A stretch of 64,000 bases of DNA from Sphingobacterium sp. (GCA_031286695.1 JAITTY010000011.1:248001-312000); one strand, 5' to 3'; positions 9,000-18,753 are shown, counted from the stretch's first letter. Made by a program: numbers and translations. Notes: generated from the letters alone by a model not told the origin.

Positions 9000-10106
9000 A
9001 TGAATAAGATAGCATTAATTGGTGGCAGAATATACACTGGAGAGTCGATTTTGGAACAAAAAGCATTGCTGATCAGCGAAGGTAAAATTGATGGGATTGT
9101 CTATGAAAATGAAATACCATCTGATTATGTCAGTTATCCGGTTAATGGGGCCAATATCTGTGCCGGGCTGATCGATCTCCAACTATATGGTGACGGCTCG
9201 GACCTCTATTCGGCAGAACGAAGTGTAGCTTCTCTGGAGCGTATCGCCGAGGGTTTGGTCCGTAAAGGCACAACTTCTTTTATGATGACCCTGGCGACCA
9301 ATACAATCCCTGTATTTAAGGATGCTATTCGGGTGGCAGCAGGCTTTCGGCACGATGCATTTTTAGGATTGCATCTGGAAGGACCCTTTTTGAATCCTAA
9401 AAAACGAGGTGCGCATCCCGCGGAATTAATTATCGAGCCTACAAAGGAAAATATTGACGATCTTTTGGTGGGAAATCAGGTTGTCAAGATGATGACCATA
9501 GCACCGGAGTGTATAGCGGACGATGTCTTAAAGTATTTGCAGGGCTATAATTTGCTGCTCAGTGCAGGACATAGTGATGCGACCTTCGAAGAAGGAACCC
9601 ACGGTTATGATCTTGGGATTCCAACAAGTACCCACCTGTTTAATGCAATGTCGCCTTTACATCATCGTGAAGTCGGGTTGGTCGGCGCAATTTTTAATCA
9701 TCCGACAGCGCAAGCAAGTATTATTGTCGATGGGCATCATGTAAGTTTTGAAGCAGTGAAAATTGCAAAACGTCAGATGGGAGCCCGCCTGTTTATGATT
9801 ACCGATGCTGTAGCCGCGTGCGATAAAGATATTTATCAGCATGTATTGAACGATGGATATTATGCTTTGCCGGACGGCACCATTTCAGGAGCCGCAATCT
9901 CCTTGCTTGAGGGGGTAAAAAATGCTGTGCAAAAGGTTGGCATACCACTCGATGAAGCGATCCGAATGGCTACGCTGTATCCCGCAAGTCTTTTGAATAG
10001 AGCGGATATTGGAAACCTTAATAACGGAAGCATGGCGAATGTCATAGTCTTTAACGACGACTTTAAGTTGGAGCAGGTGATCTTCAAGGGTGAGTTAAAG
10101 CGCTAA
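9000..10106 (+). CDS. nagA: N-acetylglucosamine-6-phosphate deacetylase
   Basis: A cytosolic amidohydrolase converting GlcNAc-6-phosphate to glucosamine-6-phosphate and acetate. The product of MurQ in this region is its substrate. At 368 residues it has the normal family length. Motifs in order: GLIDLQLYGDG (56-66), HLEGPFLNPKKRGAHP (125-140, metal-binding Glu127), AGHSDAT (189-195, His191), THLFNAMSPLHHREVG (211-226, His212) and the catalytic aspartate in ITDA (Asp269). There is no Shine-Dalgarno site, as usual in this phylum. The gene ends about 90 bp before the GHL10 lipoprotein, so the two could be co-transcribed. Confidence 0.95.
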   Translation: MNKIALIGGRIYTGESILEQKALLISEGKIDGIVYENEIPSDYVSYPVNGANICAGLIDLQLYGDGSDLYSAERSVASLERIAEGLVRKGTTSFMMTLATNTIPVFKDAIRVAAGFRHDAFLGLHLEGPFLNPKKRGAHPAELIIEPTKENIDDLLVGNQVVKMMTIAPECIADDVLKYLQGYNLLLSAGHSDATFEEGTHGYDLGIPTSTHLFNAMSPLHHREVGLVGAIFNHPTAQASIIVDGHHVSFEAVKIAKRQMGARLFMITDAVAACDKDIYQHVLNDGYYALPDGTISGAAISLLEGVKNAVQKVGIPLDEAIRMATLYPASLLNRADIGNLNNGSMANVIVFNDDFKLEQVIFKGELKR

Positions 10107-10199
10107 TCCATTTCGGGAAGATTGACCGACTGGCCGAGATTGACTAATATTATACGTATCTTCGTTAGTTATTTTGAAAAAACACTATTCTATAGATTG

Positions 10200-11825
10200 A
10201 TGAAACGTTCCCTATTATTTTTAGCGACAGCATTTTTTGTTTTATCTTCTTGTTCATCCAAGAAAAATAAAAAACAAGAGCCTGTCAATACCACAACTAC
10301 TAATGTCGAAATTGTAAAAAAAGATCCGCCGACGGTACCAAAGCGCGAGCGGGTGAAAAACACAATTGAGACAAAAGAACAACCAGTTGCAGAAAAAAAG
10401 AAGGAAATTGTTGTAGACTTACCCAAGTTACCACGTGAATTTCGCGCAGCTTGGGTGGCGTCTGTTGCAAATATCAATTGGCCCAGCAAGAACAATCTGA
10501 GTACAGCTGAACAACAACAGGAAGCGATCGGTATTTTGGATTTTTTGAAAAACAATAATTTCAATGCCGTTATTTTTCAAGTGCGTCCATCGGCGGATGC
10601 ATTTTATAAAAGTGATCTTGAACCCTGGTCTTACTTTTTGACCGGTACAGAGGGACAAGCACCTTCCCCTTATTATGATCCACTCGATTTCTGGGTGGAA
10701 CAAGCGCATAAAAGAGGAATCGAGCTGCATGTTTGGTTGAATCCTTATCGTGCCCATCATACCGCTGGCGGTGCTGTTACTTCAGCTTCTATGGCGCGCA
10801 AAATGCCCGAATCGGTTGTCAAATTGAAACAGGGCTACTATTGGTTTGATCCATCCAAAAAATCGACACAGGATCACGCAGCACGCGTGGTTATGGATAT
10901 TGTTAAACGTTACGATATCGATGGTGTGCATTTTGACGATTATTTCTATCCTTACGCGGAATATAATGGAGGCCAGGATTTCCCAGACTCGGATAGTTAT
11001 AATGAATACAAACGTAATGGAGGGGATCTATCGCGCGGTGACTTCCGTAGAAATAGTGTCAATACCTTTATCGAACGTATTTATAAGGATATTAAGAAAG
11101 AGAAGAATTTTGTGAAATTCGGTATCAGTCCATTTGGCATCTGGAAACCAGGCTACCCGTCGGGTATCCAAGGTTCCAGCCAGTATGATATGCTTTATGC
11201 AGATGCTAAATTATGGTTGAACAAAGGCTGGATAGACTATTTTGCTCCGCAGCTATATTGGCCTATACAGCCAGCCAAACAGAGTTATACGGCTTTGTTA
11301 AAATGGTGGGAAAGTGAAAACACACTGGGACGTCACCTTTGGCCAGGTATCAATACGGTGGGCAGACGTGGTCCGGAATATGTTCAGGAAATTGTCAATC
11401 AGGTGGAGGCAGCACGTACACTATTGCCAGATAATCGGGAAGGTGTAATCCATTGGAGTCTGGCGGGGTTGACCAAAAACCCAGCCATGACACAAGCTTT
11501 GGTGAATGGACCTTATCAGGTGAAAGCATTGGTGCCTACTAGCCCTTGGTTGAATGCTAATCCTTTATTGAAGCCGACTTTGCTGGTAACTCCACAAGGC
11601 GGTAACGTCTTTTTGAAATGGCAGCATCAGCAAATTGATCAGGTCGCAAAATGGGTACTATATCTCAATTACGGTGGCGTATGGCAATATGAAATTTTGG
11701 ATCCCGGGGTCACAAGCAAGGATATTCCAGTAACATTGAACAACAAAAAGTTGCAGTATGTTGCGGTAAAGGCGGTTGATCGTTTGAGTAATGAGGGCCC
11801 TTATGCTGCTGAGAAGATAAAATAA
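10200..11825 (+). CDS. GHL10 (DUF187) glycosyl-hydrolase-like lipoprotein, DigH type
   Basis: The ATG at 10200 gives MKRSLLFLATAFFVLSSC, a lipoprotein signal with Cys18; the frame is open further upstream but without a signal peptide. A charged Lys/Glu/Thr linker of about 60 residues precedes the GHL10 domain, which starts at LPREFRAAWVASVANINWPS. Family signatures are AVIFQVRPSADAFY, HVWLNPYRA and GVHFDDYFYPY (Asp-Asp pair). The domain ends in FAPQLYWPIQ and a fibronectin-like C-terminal part. E. coli DigH, of the same family, cuts peptide-stripped peptidoglycan strands; this fits the neighbouring amidase, NamZ, MurQ and NagA, but the substrate here is inferred. Length is about 541 residues. 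A terminator follows. Confidence 0.88.
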   Translation: MKRSLLFLATAFFVLSSCSSKKNKKQEPVNTTTTNVEIVKKDPPTVPKRERVKNTIETKEQPVAEKKKEIVVDLPKLPREFRAAWVASVANINWPSKNNLSTAEQQQEAIGILDFLKNNNFNAVIFQVRPSADAFYKSDLEPWSYFLTGTEGQAPSPYYDPLDFWVEQAHKRGIELHVWLNPYRAHHTAGGAVTSASMARKMPESVVKLKQGYYWFDPSKKSTQDHAARVVMDIVKRYDIDGVHFDDYFYPYAEYNGGQDFPDSDSYNEYKRNGGDLSRGDFRRNSVNTFIERIYKDIKKEKNFVKFGISPFGIWKPGYPSGIQGSSQYDMLYADAKLWLNKGWIDYFAPQLYWPIQPAKQSYTALLKWWESENTLGRHLWPGINTVGRRGPEYVQEIVNQVEAARTLLPDNREGVIHWSLAGLTKNPAMTQALVNGPYQVKALVPTSPWLNANPLLKPTLLVTPQGGNVFLKWQHQQIDQVAKWVLYLNYGGVWQYEILDPGVTSKDIPVTLNNKKLQYVAVKAVDRLSNEGPYAAEKIK

Positions 11826-11849
11826 CGAGCTGTTGTATCATCAACACTT

Positions 11850-11887
11850 AAAAAAGGGATATCTGAATTTTGGATGTCCCTTTTTTT
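11850..11887 (+). terminator. Terminator after the GHL10 gene
   Basis: AAAAAAGGGATATC pairs with GATGTCCCTTTTTT (one G-T pair) around a short loop, and the 3' arm runs straight into a T tract. It lies about 25 bp after the stop codon. Confidence 0.75.
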
Positions 11888-11969
11888 GTAATGGTGTCAT
11901 TATTTATCTGCTGGGACTACCGGTTGGCTATTATCATTCTTGGTATGTGCGAAGTCATGAAGGTTTTGT

Positions 11970-12000
11970 TTTGAATTGTAATCTATCCAAGGTAAATTTA
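11970..12000 (+). promoter_or_regulatory. Candidate Bacteroidota promoter of the thioesterase gene
   Basis: TTTG (11970-11973), a 19-bp spacer, then TAAATTTA (11993-12000), one mismatch from TAnnTTTG. The box ends 5 bp before the ATG at 12006, so the transcript would start at or next to the start codon (leaderless). Confidence 0.4.
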
Positions 12001-12005
12001 TACGT

Positions 12006-12560
12006 ATGGAAGAAATCTATAAAACGGTAAGCGACTCTGTGATTCGGATGTCACAGCTGATGTTGCCCTCCAATGCTAATTTTGGCGGCAAAATACACGG
12101 AGGTTATATTTTATCATTGATGGATCAGATCGCATTCGCTGTAGCATCCAAATTTTCTGCGCATTATTGTGTGACGGCGTCCGTTGGCAAAGTTGATTTT
12201 TTGAAGCCTATTGAGGTGGGGGAATTGGTGACATTGATCGCTTCTGTGAATTATGTCGGTAATTCTTCTATGGAAGTCGGTATTCGGGTCGAAGCCATGA
12301 ATATTCAGACGGGTGAAACCAAGCATTGTAATTCCTCTTATTTTACGATGGTGGCAAAAGATGAAACAGGCAAGCCTGCCCGGGTGCCAAGGTTAATATT
12401 GGAGACCGAAAAAGATGTATTTCGTTTTTACCGCTGTGTGGTGAAAATGGAGGTGGACAAAGAAAGAGACCGTGCGATTCATGATCTGGAGACAGATTCC
12501 GCCGAACAACAGGCTTATATCAAACAGCATTTTGATGTAAAGATCGATCTGGCTCCATAA
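12006..12560 (+). CDS. Acyl-CoA thioesterase, hotdog fold (YciA/ACOT type)
   Basis: A cytosolic hydrolase of acyl-CoA esters. The hotdog signature is SNANFGGKIHGGYILSLMDQ (residues about 21-40), in which the Asn, the Gly-Gly and the Asp of LMDQ are the usual active-site elements. TASVGKVDFLKPIEVGELV follows as the central strand. The 184-residue length is slightly longer than bacterial YciA because of a C-terminal tail (about 140-184) rich in charged residues. It appears monocistronic, with a terminator upstream and a convergent gene downstream. The acyl specificity cannot be read. It is unrelated to the sugar genes around it. Confidence 0.9.
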   Translation: MEEIYKTVSDSVIRMSQLMLPSNANFGGKIHGGYILSLMDQIAFAVASKFSAHYCVTASVGKVDFLKPIEVGELVTLIASVNYVGNSSMEVGIRVEAMNIQTGETKHCNSSYFTMVAKDETGKPARVPRLILETEKDVFRFYRCVVKMEVDKERDRAIHDLETDSAEQQAYIKQHFDVKIDLAP

Positions 12561-12585
12561 CGGAACGAAAGCTGTTCGCTGTTTT

Positions 12586-13233
12586 CTACCATTCGAAAGT
12601 TCCCAAATATTTACTATCTGTGCATTCGTCACTTCCGTCTGTTTTATAGAAAAATACATAGATGTGGTAGGTGCCGATGTGCTGTTGTCGTTGAAGTTTC
12701 ACAGTCTGCGTTCGCAGGGCAAGTGTATTCATGTTTTCATTGGCAAATGCGACTTCTTCCGGGCAATAGAGAAGCAGTCGACAGCTGCTCGTATTAAGGT
12801 CAGAGACAGCACTTAGATTTGCGTCATAATTCCAGGACAGTGTGAATGTTTCTGTCTCTTTATCTACCTCAAATGTATAGGAGGTAATCGGGTTAGGTGT
12901 TCCTTTACTAACACGGAAGTTCTCATAATTGATGGCATAGCCAGTTGCAGTTTTTTCTATAGCGTTATTGAGGTTGTAGGACATGGCATTGCTATAAGCC
13001 TTTTTATTGAGGTTATAGTTCTTAAATCCGATCCGTAATAGAACTAGCATTGGAGAGATAAATTTTTGGATAAGGGAAAAACGCGAACGTGACTGGATTT
13101 GATCCGCAGAAGGTTTTTTTTTACTTTTCTTAGGTAAGCCCCTTACATAGGTTGTATTTCCTTCTGTAACGAAAACCACTGAGCCTGCTTTACCCGAAAG
13201 TGCACCATTTGCACCGTTTTTAATGACTGCCAT
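12586..13233 (-). CDS. DUF6266 family protein
   Basis: A 215-residue protein of unknown function. The start MAVIKNGANGALSGKAGSVV and the following VRGLPKKSKKKPSADQIQSR are the hallmarks I associate with DUF6266, common in Sphingobacteriaceae and Flavobacteriia. There is no signal peptide and no membrane segment. The basic stretch near residues 32-42 is followed by a predicted beta-rich C-terminal half (TSYTFEVDKETETFTLSWNY and onward), which could be an immunoglobulin-like fold. The gene stands alone, convergent with the thioesterase and divergent from the susC at 13807. Three 11-bp tandem units lie about 135 bp upstream of its start. Family assignment is from memory. Confidence 0.75.
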   Translation of the reverse strand: MAVIKNGANGALSGKAGSVVFVTEGNTTYVRGLPKKSKKKPSADQIQSRSRFSLIQKFISPMLVLLRIGFKNYNLNKKAYSNAMSYNLNNAIEKTATGYAINYENFRVSKGTPNPITSYTFEVDKETETFTLSWNYDANLSAVSDLNTSSCRLLLYCPEEVAFANENMNTLALRTQTVKLQRQQHIGTYHIYVFFYKTDGSDECTDSKYLGTFEW

Positions 13234-13367
13234 AATATAAGTTAATTGGGATAGATTATTTATTTAAGTTATGAAATAAATAATAATTTGTCAATACCAA
13301 GTTCGATATTCTATCGGATTTTCCACATTGCTAAGTCGGAGTTTAGTCGGTATTTATTCGCTTGCAA

Positions 13368-13400
13368 CCGAAGAAGCACCGAACGAGCACCGAAGAAACG
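13368..13400. repeat. Three tandem 11-bp units upstream of the DUF6266 gene
   Basis: CCGAAGAAGCA (13368-13378), CCGAACGAGCA (13379-13389) and CCGAAGAAACG (13390-13400) follow each other without gaps, with one to three changes between units. The segment is richer in GC than its surroundings. Confidence 0.7.
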
Positions 13401-13455
13401 CAGAAGATGATCTCTATTAATTAACGTAAAATGACGATAGATAGGCGGCATTTTC

Positions 13456-13615
13456 TTGCATAAAAGCGATGTTATTTGTTGGATGATGCGTGATATTGGT
13501 GGTTTTGTTGCAATAGTGTTTTGTTTTTTAGCTGTAATGTAGGGGAATTAGGGTGCTAAATGCTTTTATATGGTGTTTTTGCTTTGATTTTGCTGTGATG
13601 TGCGTTTTTGTCACT
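13456..13615 (+). promoter_or_regulatory. Two copies of the shared TGCGTTTTTATGCAA-like motif before susC
   Basis: 13456-13470 reads TTGCATAAAAGCGAT (reverse orientation) and 13601-13615 reads TGCGTTTTTGTCACT. The same motif recurs before the NamZ gene, the susC at 27766 and the phosphoesterase operon at 33272, so a common transcription factor is likely. The factor is unknown. Confidence 0.5.
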
Positions 13616-13806
13616 ATTTTTATTGGGTTTGATGGGTTTTTTGCTGTCATATTATGCGTTAATGTGTTTCTTGTTATTTCTTTTTCAAATAATTGCGCAT
13701 AAGCTTGCAAAAATAGGAAGCTTTTCATAGTATTGTGTAGTAATTGATATAAACCTAGGGTTGGAACCGCCCGTTATGGAAAATTATTAACAACTAACTA
13801 AAAACC

Positions 13807-16800
13807 ATGAATAAAAAATTTCTCTTATTCTGTTCAGGGGTGATGCTGTCAACCAGTTTATGGGCACAGACCAAAACTGTAACGGGTAAAGTGACGAATG
13901 CCTCTGATGGTGGTACTATGCCTAATGTAACCGTGAGCATCAAAGGTAAGGCTGTCAGTACCCAGACCAAACCGGACGGAAGTTTCACAATCAATGCGGA
14001 GCCAGGCGACATTTTGATTTTTAGAGCCGTGGGTTCTCAAGAAAGACAGCAATTAGTTGGTGCCAATGCAACGATCAACGTTGCGCTTTCAGGAAGTGAG
14101 GAGGCGCTTGACGAGGTTGTTGTGACGGCAATGGGAATTAAGAAGGAGAAGAGAGCGCTCGGTTATGCCGTTCAGGATATTAAATCTGATGAGTTGATGA
14201 AAAATAAAACCGCGAATGTGGTCAATTCATTGGCAGGAAAGATTGCTGGGGTCAATGTGACACAATCTTCGGGGTCTGCTGGTGCGGGGGCACAGATTAT
14301 TCTGCGGGGAGGTACGTCGTTGGAACGTGACAATCAGCCCTTGTTTGTGGTGGACGGTGTAATTTACGATAACTCCACTATTATCGGTGGAAATAGTGCT
14401 TTTGATGGTGCACAAGCGACAGCAACATCTAACAGCAATCGCGTAATGGATATTAACCCCGAAGACATTGATAATGTGTCGGTATTAAAAGGTCCGGCTG
14501 CTGCTGCTTTATACGGATCAAGAGCTGCTGCGGGAGCCATTATCATTACCACGAAGAAAGGACAAGAAGGCCGTGCTGAGATTGGTTTTTCAAGTCGTTT
14601 TTCAAATAACTGGGTTAATCGGTTGCCGGAACAACAAGGAAAATACAAATGTGGCTATTACAACAGTGCAGGGGTACTGGATGATTATACGACACAGTCC
14701 TGGGGTGAAAAGTTTGGAAGTAATGACGTTGTATATAACAACGTGAAAGATTTCTTTCAGCATTCGACGGTATTTGACAATACAGTTAACCTATCGGGTG
14801 GAAATAAAAATGGATCATTCTATCTTTCTGGTTCCCGCTTTGATCAAAAGGGTATAGTTCCTAATACAAGCTTCGATAAAACGACGTTTCGCTTTAACGG
14901 CGATCAAAAATTTGGCAAATTGACGGTCGGTGCGAATGTTGGATATTCGCTGTCAAATACAGATAAGACATTGACTTCTGCTGGTTTATGGGGATCTGGT
15001 GGCACAGGAGCGATGGAGTCCCTGTATAGCTGGTCGCGAAGCGATAATATGAAAAAATATCTTAACGATGATGGGACGAAATATCGGATGTTTGAAGGGC
15101 GTCAGCCACTGGAGTCTGATATTGAGAACCCTTATTGGACAATCAATAAAAATATATTGGGCGATAATACCGAGCGTATTACTGGAAGTCTCAATGCAAC
15201 AATGCCCATCTTTGATTGGTGGAGTCTTACCTATCGTGTAGGGATGGACAGTTACTTAACTAAAAACTCCACGATTATTGGTGAAGGCGCGGCAATCAAA
15301 AAGCCTTGGCAAAAGGGGATGATGTCAGAAAGTGATTTCAAATACAATTACTGGTCGTCCAATATCATGTCCAATTTCAATAAAAAAGTAGGCGATTTTG
15401 ACCTGGGAGCTTTAGTCGGATTTTTCTCTGAACAAACAAAAACGACTAATAATAGACGTATGGGCTATCATTTTGAAGTGGACGATTTTTATAGTTTCGA
15501 AAATATTGAGTTAGCCAATAAGCAATTTAGCGTTAATAATACAAAAAGACGCCTTTTTGGTTTGTACGGAGAGTTAAGAGCTTCGTATAAAAACATGTTG
15601 TTTTTGAACGTCACTGGAAGAAATGATTGGACGTCAACTTTACCTGTGGACAATAGATCCTATTTTTATCCTTCCGTCGGCGGTAGTTTTGTGTTTACGG
15701 AGCTGCTGAAAGACAGTCGTCCAGATTGGTTAGATTTTGGAAAGCTAAGAGCGTCCTGGGCTCGCGTGGGTAAAGACGCAGATCCATATGTTACAAATAC
15801 CTATTTGTGGAAGCCGATTCAGTATTTAGGGGGTATTGTTGGACTAGGGAATAATTGGCAAAAAGGTAATCCGTTTTTGAAGCCAGAGACAACAGGCTCT
15901 TTTGAGGTTGGTGCCGAATTGCGCTTCTTTAAAGGACGACTGGGTATAGATTATGCCTACTACACTAACAATTCCTATAATCAGATTCTTTCCCCTCGTT
16001 TGGCGCAATCCATCGGTTATATTTTTGCTTCTGTTAATGCTGGTGATATTTACAATAAGGGAATGGAGCTTTCTTTGACTGGTAAGCCAATTGTGAAGAA
16101 AGATTTTGTTTGGGAATCGACGTTGAATATGTCCAGAAATAAGGGGACAGTAGATAACTTGTTGGCAGGGGTGAATATTCTATATGTCACAGATGTGCAG
16201 GTTGGAAATGCAAAAGCGGCTTCTTTCAATGGTGGCAATTTTATGGGGATTTCAGGTTCGCAATGGACGCGTACTCCTGACGGAAAAGTTGTGTTGGATG
16301 CCAATACAGGTATGCCAATAAGTGATAACCAAGTGACTTATGATATTGGAAATCGTGAACCGAAATTGACGGGAGGATTTAATAACAGCTTGACCTATAA
16401 GAATTTTAACCTATCCTTCTTGTTTGACTTCCGTATAGGTGGCGATATCTATAACGGTACGGATTATGCGATGACAGTCAACGGTATGAGCAAGCGGACC
16501 GAGGATAGGGATCAGCTGGTATTGGATGGTGCAATCCGTAATGGCGGAACGAATGATGCTCCGGTGTACGAAAATAAAACATTTACATTTTTAGCGGATC
16601 AGATGTATGATGTTAAGGGGGTTTCAACGAGTGGGAGAAGTATTATCCAAGAGTATTGGAAAGATTACTATGCCCGCGAAAGTGCCAACTTTATGGTGAA
16701 GACAAACTGGTTGCGCCTACGGAATATTTCAGTGGCCTATAATTTCTCGGATGGTGTACTAAAAAATGCTGGTGTTTCCAAAGTGGTGAAAGGTTTGACC

Positions 16801-16968
16801 GCTACATTGACCGGAACAAATCTTTGGTTGTTGACTAACTACAAGGGATTGGATCCAGAGGCGTCAGCTGCGGGGTCTGGTGTGAAGGGTTCTAGTTCGG
16901 TGGGTATTGACTACAATGGCGTGCCAAGTACAGCTGGTGTTATGTTTGGTTTAAATTTTAGATTTTAA
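13807..16968 (+). CDS. SusC/RagA-family TonB-dependent transporter (peptidoglycan-salvage region)
   Basis: A 1053-residue outer-membrane importer. The signal peptide ends near residue 20 (SLWAQ). The carboxypeptidase-regulatory-like domain spans about 22-97, and the TonB-box-like LDEVVVTAMG lies at 101-110. The plug signature VSVLKGPAAAALYGSRAAAG is followed by a barrel ending in GLNFRF. It is 12 bp from its susD partner, and the same unit continues to a peptidoglycan amidase gene. That context suggests import of muropeptides or glycan fragments; the ligand itself is inferred. The shared motif sits about 200 and 340 bp upstream. Confidence 0.95.
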   Translation: MNKKFLLFCSGVMLSTSLWAQTKTVTGKVTNASDGGTMPNVTVSIKGKAVSTQTKPDGSFTINAEPGDILIFRAVGSQERQQLVGANATINVALSGSEEALDEVVVTAMGIKKEKRALGYAVQDIKSDELMKNKTANVVNSLAGKIAGVNVTQSSGSAGAGAQIILRGGTSLERDNQPLFVVDGVIYDNSTIIGGNSAFDGAQATATSNSNRVMDINPEDIDNVSVLKGPAAAALYGSRAAAGAIIITTKKGQEGRAEIGFSSRFSNNWVNRLPEQQGKYKCGYYNSAGVLDDYTTQSWGEKFGSNDVVYNNVKDFFQHSTVFDNTVNLSGGNKNGSFYLSGSRFDQKGIVPNTSFDKTTFRFNGDQKFGKLTVGANVGYSLSNTDKTLTSAGLWGSGGTGAMESLYSWSRSDNMKKYLNDDGTKYRMFEGRQPLESDIENPYWTINKNILGDNTERITGSLNATMPIFDWWSLTYRVGMDSYLTKNSTIIGEGAAIKKPWQKGMMSESDFKYNYWSSNIMSNFNKKVGDFDLGALVGFFSEQTKTTNNRRMGYHFEVDDFYSFENIELANKQFSVNNTKRRLFGLYGELRASYKNMLFLNVTGRNDWTSTLPVDNRSYFYPSVGGSFVFTELLKDSRPDWLDFGKLRASWARVGKDADPYVTNTYLWKPIQYLGGIVGLGNNWQKGNPFLKPETTGSFEVGAELRFFKGRLGIDYAYYTNNSYNQILSPRLAQSIGYIFASVNAGDIYNKGMELSLTGKPIVKKDFVWESTLNMSRNKGTVDNLLAGVNILYVTDVQVGNAKAASFNGGNFMGISGSQWTRTPDGKVVLDANTGMPISDNQVTYDIGNREPKLTGGFNNSLTYKNFNLSFLFDFRIGGDIYNGTDYAMTVNGMSKRTEDRDQLVLDGAIRNGGTNDAPVYENKTFTFLADQMYDVKGVSTSGRSIIQEYWKDYYARESANFMVKTNWLRLRNISVAYNFSDGVLKNAGVSKVVKGLTATLTGTNLWLLTNYKGLDPEASAAGSGVKGSSSVGIDYNGVPSTAGVMFGLNFRF

Positions 16969-16980
16969 GATAGAAAAGTC

Positions 16981-18753
16981 ATGAATAAATATAAGAGAAT
17001 AGTCTCATTTCTGTTGGTTCTAACTTTATTTTCCTCCTGTAGTAAAAATTGGTTGGATGTCAATGTGGATCCTAATACACCATCGAGTACTGTTGCTTCG
17101 GTGCAAAGTCGTCTGGCTTGGATACAGCATTATTATTTGTATGCGCAGGGTACTGCCGGGACACGGGCAGGTTTTGTGACGCAGCAGTTGACCTTTGTCA
17201 ATAGCGCGGCGTCAAATAGCATGATTGCCGGTTGGAATCCTGCGGCGGGAATGTCTACTACGCCTTACCAATTTTTCTTTATAGGGGCAGGAGCCAATTT
17301 TAAGGACATGGAAGAGAAGGCGACGACAGATAAGGCTTACCACTATCTTGGTGCATTGCATACGATCCGAGCGATGGGTTTTATGCTGATGACGGATTGG
17401 TACGGTGAGATGCCGTATACGGAGGCTTTAGGGTCGTACATAACCCCAAAATTTGATGATGGAAAGGTGATTTTCGAGGGGTGTCTTGCTGATATTGACA
17501 AAGCGATAGCGTATTTCAATATGGAACAACCTGCTGCCACTGCGCCATTGTCGGCTGGAGATAGCTGGAATGGCGGTGATGTTGGGAAATGGTTGAAGAT
17601 GTGCTATGGGCTTAAGGCAAGATGGTTAAATAATTTGTCAAAAAAGAGTAACTTGTATAAGCCCGATGAGATACTGGCGGCACTTAATAAAGCAGCTACT
17701 TCGGTAGGAGAAAGTACAGTTGTATCGCATGTTGATGACAAGTCTGACAATATTGGGGATATCCTATTTGCTGATCCGGTAAAAACCTCGATTGTATTTG
17801 ATAATGCCGGGATGAATACCAATACCCTGGTTACAAAATGGTACGAAAATATTTTGACCAATTTTGATAATAAAGGTGTCGAAGATCCTCGGGCGGATAA
17901 GTTGCTTCCTTGGGCAGAGTTTGGTTCGCCAAAGAAATTTGTTCGTTCTAAAGGAGTGGATATGCAGTCGACTATTCGTATGAATTCGGGGCCCATCGCT
18001 TCCTCTTATAACGATCAATCTGTTGCAATTCAAAGCAATGGGCGAAGCGTGGCTCCACACTCTTGGTATATTAATAATGCCAATACCGCACGTTGGGGGG
18101 ATACCGTTTATGTTTCTGTCAAGAGCAGTTCTATAGGTTACGACAGCGATGTGTCGGATATTTATAAATGGAATGATGGTACGGTTGCGGCCTCAGGTAC
18201 TTTTTATTCACGACCAGATGCGCCTACTCATTTGGTTGCCTACCCTGAAATGTGCTTTATCAAGGCGGAAGTTCTGTTTAATAAAGGTGACAAAGCCGGT
18301 GCTTTTAATGCGTATAAAGAAGGGATTAAAGCACATATCGATTTAATGAATATTAAGTTGAATTCGTATGGAAATATTAACGTGAGCAAATCACCAATGG
18401 CGCAGGTAAAGATTGATAATTTCCTGAATAATGGTATTGGTACAGCTGGGGATATTACGCTTGCTAAAATTATGACGCAAAAATTTATAGCACTTTCGTT
18501 TACCCAGCAAAACTGGAATGATATGCGTCGCTACGACTTCAGTAGTTCAGTATATCCAGGTTGGGCTGTTCCTTACGAATATACGGTGACGGCTGCTGCG
18601 CAGTTGAAAATACCGCAAGGCAAACAGTTCAGAAGAGTACGTCAGGTTTCGCATGAAATCAATTACAATTCCGATAATTTAAAAGCGTCTCACCCAAATG
18701 CGTTAAATGACGATATATGGTCATTCCCGGTTTGGTGGGATATCAAAGAATAA
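16981..18753 (+). CDS. SusD/RagB-family lipoprotein (SusD-like 2 type)
   Basis: Surface nutrient-binding partner of the preceding SusC. The start MNKYKRIVSFLLVLTLFSSC is a lipoprotein signal with Cys20. Family traits include LHTIRAMGFMLMTDWYGEMP near residue 135, PEMCFIKAEVLFNKGDKAGA in the TPR-like core and the C-terminal QNWNDMRRYDFSSSVYPGW. It is 590 residues long, typical for the SusD-like 2 group. It lies 12 bp after susC and 51 bp before the amidase, with a hairpin in the second gap that may lower expression of the amidase relative to the pair. Confidence 0.93.
   Translation: MNKYKRIVSFLLVLTLFSSCSKNWLDVNVDPNTPSSTVASVQSRLAWIQHYYLYAQGTAGTRAGFVTQQLTFVNSAASNSMIAGWNPAAGMSTTPYQFFFIGAGANFKDMEEKATTDKAYHYLGALHTIRAMGFMLMTDWYGEMPYTEALGSYITPKFDDGKVIFEGCLADIDKAIAYFNMEQPAATAPLSAGDSWNGGDVGKWLKMCYGLKARWLNNLSKKSNLYKPDEILAALNKAATSVGESTVVSHVDDKSDNIGDILFADPVKTSIVFDNAGMNTNTLVTKWYENILTNFDNKGVEDPRADKLLPWAEFGSPKKFVRSKGVDMQSTIRMNSGPIASSYNDQSVAIQSNGRSVAPHSWYINNANTARWGDTVYVSVKSSSIGYDSDVSDIYKWNDGTVAASGTFYSRPDAPTHLVAYPEMCFIKAEVLFNKGDKAGAFNAYKEGIKAHIDLMNIKLNSYGNINVSKSPMAQVKIDNFLNNGIGTAGDITLAKIMTQKFIALSFTQQNWNDMRRYDFSSSVYPGWAVPYEYTVTAAAQLKIPQGKQFRRVRQVSHEINYNSDNLKASHPNALNDDIWSFPVWWDIKE

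Larger units (their letters stand above)
13234..13806. promoter_or_regulatory. 573-bp intergenic control region between DUF6266 and susC
   Basis: Divergent intergenic region with no ORF I trust. It contains three tandem 11-bp units (13368-13400), two copies of the shared TGCGTTTTTATGCAA-type motif (13456-13470 reversed, 13601-13615 direct) and weaker relatives such as TATGCGTTAATG (about 13653) and TTGCGCATAAGC (about 13693). The leader before the susC ATG is A-rich (ACTAACTAAAAACC). It probably carries both divergent promoters. Confidence 0.6.
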
